Source of the DNA: Anaeramoeba flamelloides
Taxonomy: Eukaryota; Metamonada; Anaeramoebidae
DNA: 64,000 nucleotides
Assembly: GCA_027625915.1 (NCBI GenBank)
Contig: JANTQA010000045.1
Coordinates: 1,984,001 to 2,048,000, forward strand
Reading direction: 5' to 3'
Positions within the stretch are counted from its first letter, which is position 1. Each line of letters begins with the position of its first letter. Positions 59,388 to 64,000 of the stretch are shown here, one piece after another. Under the pieces are notes generated by a model. It was not told where the DNA came from, ran no database searches, and saw only the letters and a list, made by a program, of their open reading frames with translations. The translations under genes and the position numbers were made by a program.

Positions 59388-60040
59388 ATGTCTTTTTTCG
59401 GAAGATTTGTAGAAGCAGGAAGAATTGTTCTTATTACCTTTGGTAAGTATGCAGATAAAATTGCAGTTATTGTCGATATTTTAGATCAAAATAGAGTAAA
59501 CCTATCCTTTTCTTTTTTCATAAATCAACACAACCTTTTTAATCACAAATTTTTCTATAATTTCGCTTTCTTAAAAAAAAACAAAAAAAAAAAAAAAGGT
59601 TTTAATTGATGGACCCTCAACCGTAAATGGAATCCCAAGACACGTTATTTCCTTAAAATGGGTTTCATTAACAAACTTCAAAATTGATATCAAAAGAGGT
59701 GCCAAACTTGATGAAGTTGAAAAAAAATTCCAAGAAGAAAAGATCCAAGAACAATGGAGCAAAACATCACTTGCTAAAAAATTAAAATTAAAAGACATGA
59801 GAGCCAAAATGACAGACTTTGATCGTTTCAAACTTGGCTTTGCAAAATCAAAGGTTTGAGTTTTTTTTTTTTTTTTTTTTTTATTAAAGTTTTGCTTTAA
59901 TTTTTTTTTTATTAATTTTTATTTATTTTTTTTTTTCTTTGTTTTTATGATTTTTTAAATAACAAACAAATTTATCAATCCGATAGAGAAAAGCAATTCT
60001 TGGAGCAGAAATCAAAAGACTTATGAAAGAGAAAAAATAA
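59388..60040 (+). CDS. RPL14: 60S ribosomal protein eL14, 3 exons
   Basis: A structural protein of the large cytosolic ribosomal subunit. Exons are 59388-59495, 59599-59853 and 59987-60040, all phase 0, total 138 residues, the same as yeast L14. Donors GTAAAC and GTTTGA, acceptors AAAAAG and CGATAG. The KOW-type N-terminal part reads MSFFGRFVEAGRIVLITFGK, KIAVIVDILDQNR, VLIDGPSTVNGIPRHVISLK and WVSLTNFKIDIKRG. The C-terminal helices follow: QEQWSKTSLAKKLKLKDMRA, MTDFDRFKLGFAKSK, ILGAEIKRLMKEKK. An A-run of more than ten bases directly before the second acceptor is unusual but leaves the frame intact. Confidence 0.96.
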
Positions 60041-61862
60041 ATTGAACAAGCAAGACTCCAATTAAATTCATTAATAACATTCTTTATTTCAAAGGAAAGA
60101 TCCCCTGAATAAGTTTTTATTTCTTTTATTTAATTGGAAATCAACAAACAATTTTTTTTTTTTTTTATGTGTTTTTCGCTCTCGATTGATTGAGTGTTAA
60201 ACAATTAATTTTATTTAATTATAAATTACATTTTTTTCTTTTTTTCTTTTTGAATTAGAGAGAAAAAATAGATTCAGAACTAAACATTCAACTTATTTGA
60301 TAAATTTGATTTTATTTGTTTTGTTTTTTTTTTTTTTTTTTATCATTTTTACACCAATGTTCTTTCATCTCTGGAGAAGAATAAACAAAATTTTGAATAA
60401 TTTTGGAAACAGCTCAAACCCGCAATGAATTTCCTTTTCAACTAATTCTTTTTTTCTTTTATTTCTTCAAAATATTATTAACAATAAAGAATTACCAGAT
60501 TTTAACTTTTGAATAACCACGATTTTTGGTATTTGTGAAAAAATTAAAAAAGAGAAAACTCAAATTCATGTAAAAGTAATCATAATCCTTAACAAAATAA
60601 TTACTTTTATATTAACTCGTTTATATACTATTGGGTGCTTTAAAGATAATTTTTTGAGTAAAATTTGTTTAATTCTTGACAAAAAATTCAATTTCAGAAT
60701 TGTGACCCTAATTATTCAAAGACATTTTATTATTGATAAGCTTTATCGTTGGTTGTTTGTAAAAACACTTTGTTTTGCAACATTATTGATCTTAGGTCTT
60801 TTGGAGATCTGTATTGATAACTATTCAAATAAATGTCTTTTTTTTTTTAATTGAATATTCTGAAAATTTTTAACTACAATTTTTATTAACAAGGTTTTTA
60901 CATTTTTGATCATGGTAATATGGTTGTCAATTATTATTTTTTTGGTATGAAGAAAAAATCTTTAATATATTTCCAAAATGTTGAAAATTATGTTTTTGTT
61001 AGTTTTACTCTCCTTTTCTAAATTTTGATATTCATCAAGTGCTGATATATTATAGAACATAATCCCCTTTTACTCACAGTCGCCCAACAAAAATGAAAAA
61101 TTCTAAATTACCTTTTAAGAATCAACAACAATAAAAAAATAAATTTGAAATAAGAGAAATAATAATCCCAAGTATAGAGTTGATATCTTGAAAAGAAATA
61201 GCATAATAAACTTTAAATTTTCCAAAACAATAAAATATAAAAATATTTTAGAAACTTCTTTCGTCGTGGCAACTTTGTGTGATATTTATCAATTTATTTT
61301 ATATATTAAAAAGATTTTGAATATAATTGTTGATTTTTTTGTACTTTTGGTATTTTTTGAATTTCCTTTTTTACATTGTTTGTGTTACCTCTTCTTCTTC
61401 TTTTTTTAGTGTTTGGTGGAGACAAAAAGAATAAATAATCATTATAAGAATTAATGTACTTTCAATGGCTTGTCTTTAAGCAAACTAATTTTGTTCAAAG
61501 TAAATGACGCAAAAAAAAAATACTAATTGTAATATTGTTAAACCACCCGAAGGGAACAGAATCAACATTTCATTTAACAATTTGAACAGGTATTTGGATT
61601 GGGTCAATTAATTGGGTTCAGTACATTTTTATGAGATTCTTTGAAAACAAGATTTTCGAAAAATTGTAAAAAAGAAACTTTAAACTTCAAAAAGAAAAAA
61701 AAAACAACAAAACAAAAGACAATAAAAAAAACACGACAATAAAAAAAAAAGTAAAGTAACTGAATTGAAAACTAGAAAATTAGTTTTTAGTCTTAAAAAA
61801 ATGTACTTTATATATGTACCATTAACTGTTAAACTATTATTTATAATTTAATAAAATAACCT
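60041..61862. other. Intergenic, no gene seen
   Basis: AT-rich with long T runs. ORFs at 60654 and 61188 start at TTG or lie in hydrophobic low-complexity sequence and were not called. Confidence 0.45.
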
Positions 61863-62396
61863 AAATCCCAATTCAAAATTTTTAACAGACCAAAATTTTA
61901 TTTGTAAAAAAAAAAAACTTATTTAATCACTTCTCGAAGATTTACCAAATTAGTACTATTAACTAATTGAAATGTTAACAATTGTTTATAAATTACAATG
62001 CTCACAAAACAATAAATAAATAATTATCAATACAAATAAATCATGGGCGTGTTAAAAATTTTGGAGAGAACAAAACAAAAAAATACATTAATAAATTTGT
62101 TTAAATTCTATTAGGAATATTGATCGATCAAATGGTCAGACACTATTTACTAATTTTATTTGAGTTCTTCTATTTGGAACAACTTGACTTTAACCTAACA
62201 TCAATGGTTGAAAAAAAAATTGATCCAACGAAACAAATTACGTAATTAGAACAATAAAATGAAAACAAAAACTAAAAGATGAAAAAACAATTTTCATATT
62301 TTACAAAAATCAAAATTATCTCCAATTTCAATAAAATTGTATTATTTTGATTGTTTGTAAGGTTTTAGCTGTGTGGAAAATTTTGAATTAGAGTTT
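61863..62396 (+). mobile_element. MITE family A, copy 3
   Basis: A 534-bp element with left end AAATCCCAATTCAAAATTTT, right end the inverse of AAACTCTAATTCAAAATTTT, and TA flanks. It shares GGAATATTGATCGATCAAAT, GACTTTAACCTAACATCAAT and GATCCAACGAAACAAATTAC with the other copies. Non-coding. Confidence 0.73.
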
Positions 62397-63109
62397 ATTT
62401 CATTTGACTTATAATCAGTCAAATGTTCTGAACATTTATTAAAACAAATTAAGGTTGACGATCCAGCTTCTTTGACATAAAAGGAAACAACTACATACCA
62501 ATCTAATAATAAGGGTGAAAAAAATTAACTTTAAATTAAAAATTTTCCATTTTATTGTGATTTTATATTTCTTTTATTTCTGTATTTTTTTTTCTTCACT
62601 TTGTTTTCATTTGTTTTCTATTTTTTTATTAGAAAAAATATCCTATACTTTATCAACTAAATATAATCATAGATTCTACTGTGGATAAATATCAAATAAA
62701 TACGACATTTCTAATAGTTTGGATGTAATTCTGTTTTTCCATACCTCTTCAATATATGTATATATATAAGATTTTTTAAAGATAAATATTTTCATCTTTT
62801 AAAAATATACTATAGCTTCAATTTTTCATATATGAATTTGGACTTTCTAAAAAAAATTTTCTTCCAACTTGATCAAAAAAAAAAAAAAAAAATAGAAAAA
62901 ATGAACAATAAAGAAAAAAAAGTTGACGAATTAGAAAAAAATAATTATAATATATAGTTTAAAATTTATTTTGAGAGCAAAAATGGATTAAAACATGTGA
63001 CATTTATATTATTTCCCCAATTAAAAACAACTACTTCGAATCATGAAGTTTTATTACTGATAAAATTTACTTCGGTTTCTATTTTTTTATGAAAATTTTT
63101 AATAATAAT

Positions 63110-63147
<38 letters not shown>

Positions 63148-63689
63148 TTTTTCTCTTTTTTGAAAATATTGAATTTTGTCATTTTAAATCCAAATAATCT
63201 TCTTTTCTTTTATTTTTTTATTATACGGGTTATTGTTTGTTTAAGTATAATCTGCCAATATAAAATAACGTATTTTAACCATAATTGTGAATATTTTCGA
63301 ATCTCGTGATTCTTCACCTTTAATGTTTTAAACTAACTTTTTAAAGTTGAATAAGTTTAGATTATATTATTCTTTATCCGGATGACTCATCAAGATAATT
63401 ATTAAATAGTAAAATAACAATCATACATTGGTAATAATATTATTTAGTATCTATGGTAACTTTTTTAAATTTGCTTGTTAAAAGGTATTTAAGAAGTTTT
63501 AATAATTTTAAGTAAAATAAAGTTAATTACATAATAAAAGGAACAAAATAAACATTCAGATCTCTAAAAAAAAAACAAAAAAATCACAAGAATTCAAATA
63601 AAACTCAAAAGCAAGATATCCCCAAATAAAAATAATAGAGGTTTTGATGGCCTCTATGCTTAAGCTAGGATAAAGTTATAAAAAATATT
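62397..63689. other. Intergenic, no gene seen
   Basis: AT-rich, with a (TA)n tract at 63113-63141. Nothing else recognised. Confidence 0.45.
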
Positions 63690-63850
63690 ATTACCCTATC
63701 AAATCGTGATATTGTAGAAAATCATAATATTCAATTTTATCGTTATAATATTACAAATCTTGATATTCTAAAAAAATGCAATAATTAAGAAAAAATCACA
63801 GTAAATGCCAAAATATCACGATTGAAAAGCAATCGCGATATAATAGTTGA
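63690..63850. repeat. Dispersed CGCGATA-rich repeat, copy 2
   Basis: Repeats of AATCGTGATATT, ATCTTGATATTCTA, AATATCACGATTG and AATCGCGATATAATAG. Similar in texture to 40378-40510, where the units are closer to each other; this copy is more worn. Confidence 0.45.
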
Positions 63851-64000
63851 TAGATTTTTTATGTTAAGACAGTAATATTTTTAAAAATATTTTTTTTTGA
63901 TCAAAAAATAAATTATGTGATTAAACAAGTAATTCTTTGTAAAAAAAAAAAAAAATAGAATAAATGATCCAATCAAGGCTCAGATCAAAAACTTTTGTTG

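Noticed and set aside
60654-60854. 66-residue hydrophobic ORF downstream of eL14
   Set aside because: TTG start, hydrophobic AT-driven composition, no family resemblance.

Overview
The window is nuclear DNA from a very AT-rich, intron-bearing unicellular eukaryote. Introns run from donors that are mostly GTA or GTG to a T-rich stretch ending in AG. Intergenic DNA is dominated by A/T homopolymers, coding sequence carries Asn-, Lys- and Glu-rich low-complexity runs, and stop codons look standard. An amoeboid or flagellate protist fits (for example an anaeramoebid or a similar lineage), but the genus cannot be fixed from sequence alone. There is no bacterial operon structure, and I saw no tRNA, rRNA or CRISPR array.

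Layout. 1.5-3.3 kb: ankyrin-repeat plus protein-kinase gene (+). 6.6-10.9 kb: three-exon FYVE-finger gene (-), whose 1.8-kb intron holds a broken Tc1/mariner transposase fragment. 13.9-14.6 kb: small two-exon gene of unknown function (-). 15-20 kb: gene-free, with a hairpin array and several MITE-like elements. 20.6-22.7 kb: large gene with an acidic tail and one frame change (-). 23.1-25.1 kb: decayed hAT transposase (+). 25-30.8 kb: gene-poor. 30.8-36.4 kb: Rxt3-like gene of two exons around a 3.4-kb intron (+). 39.1-45.4 kb: six-exon adaptor-complex mu subunit, best matched to AP-4 mu, with a 4.3-kb intron holding a MITE and a degraded gene on the other strand. 49.4-49.9 kb: GINS subunit Psf1 (-). 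51.3-52.8 kb: orphan basic protein (+). 53-57.9 kb: second hairpin array, a foldback element and MITEs. 58.3-60.0 kb: divergent ribosomal protein genes uL23 (L23A, -) and eL14 (+) sharing a 417-bp spacer. 60-64 kb: gene-free with one MITE.

The genes are housekeeping or regulatory and unrelated to each other: signalling kinase, phosphoinositide-type zinc finger, histone deacetylase cofactor, vesicle coat, replication, ribosome. The most distinctive feature of the window is its non-coding fraction. Several sequence-distinct, roughly 530-580 bp elements share TA|AAC...GTT|TA ends. Two loci carry interspersed palindromes next to a TCAAGTG-rich block. Large introns collect these elements. Splice models were built by hand from reading-frame continuity and remembered family alignments. 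No database search was run.
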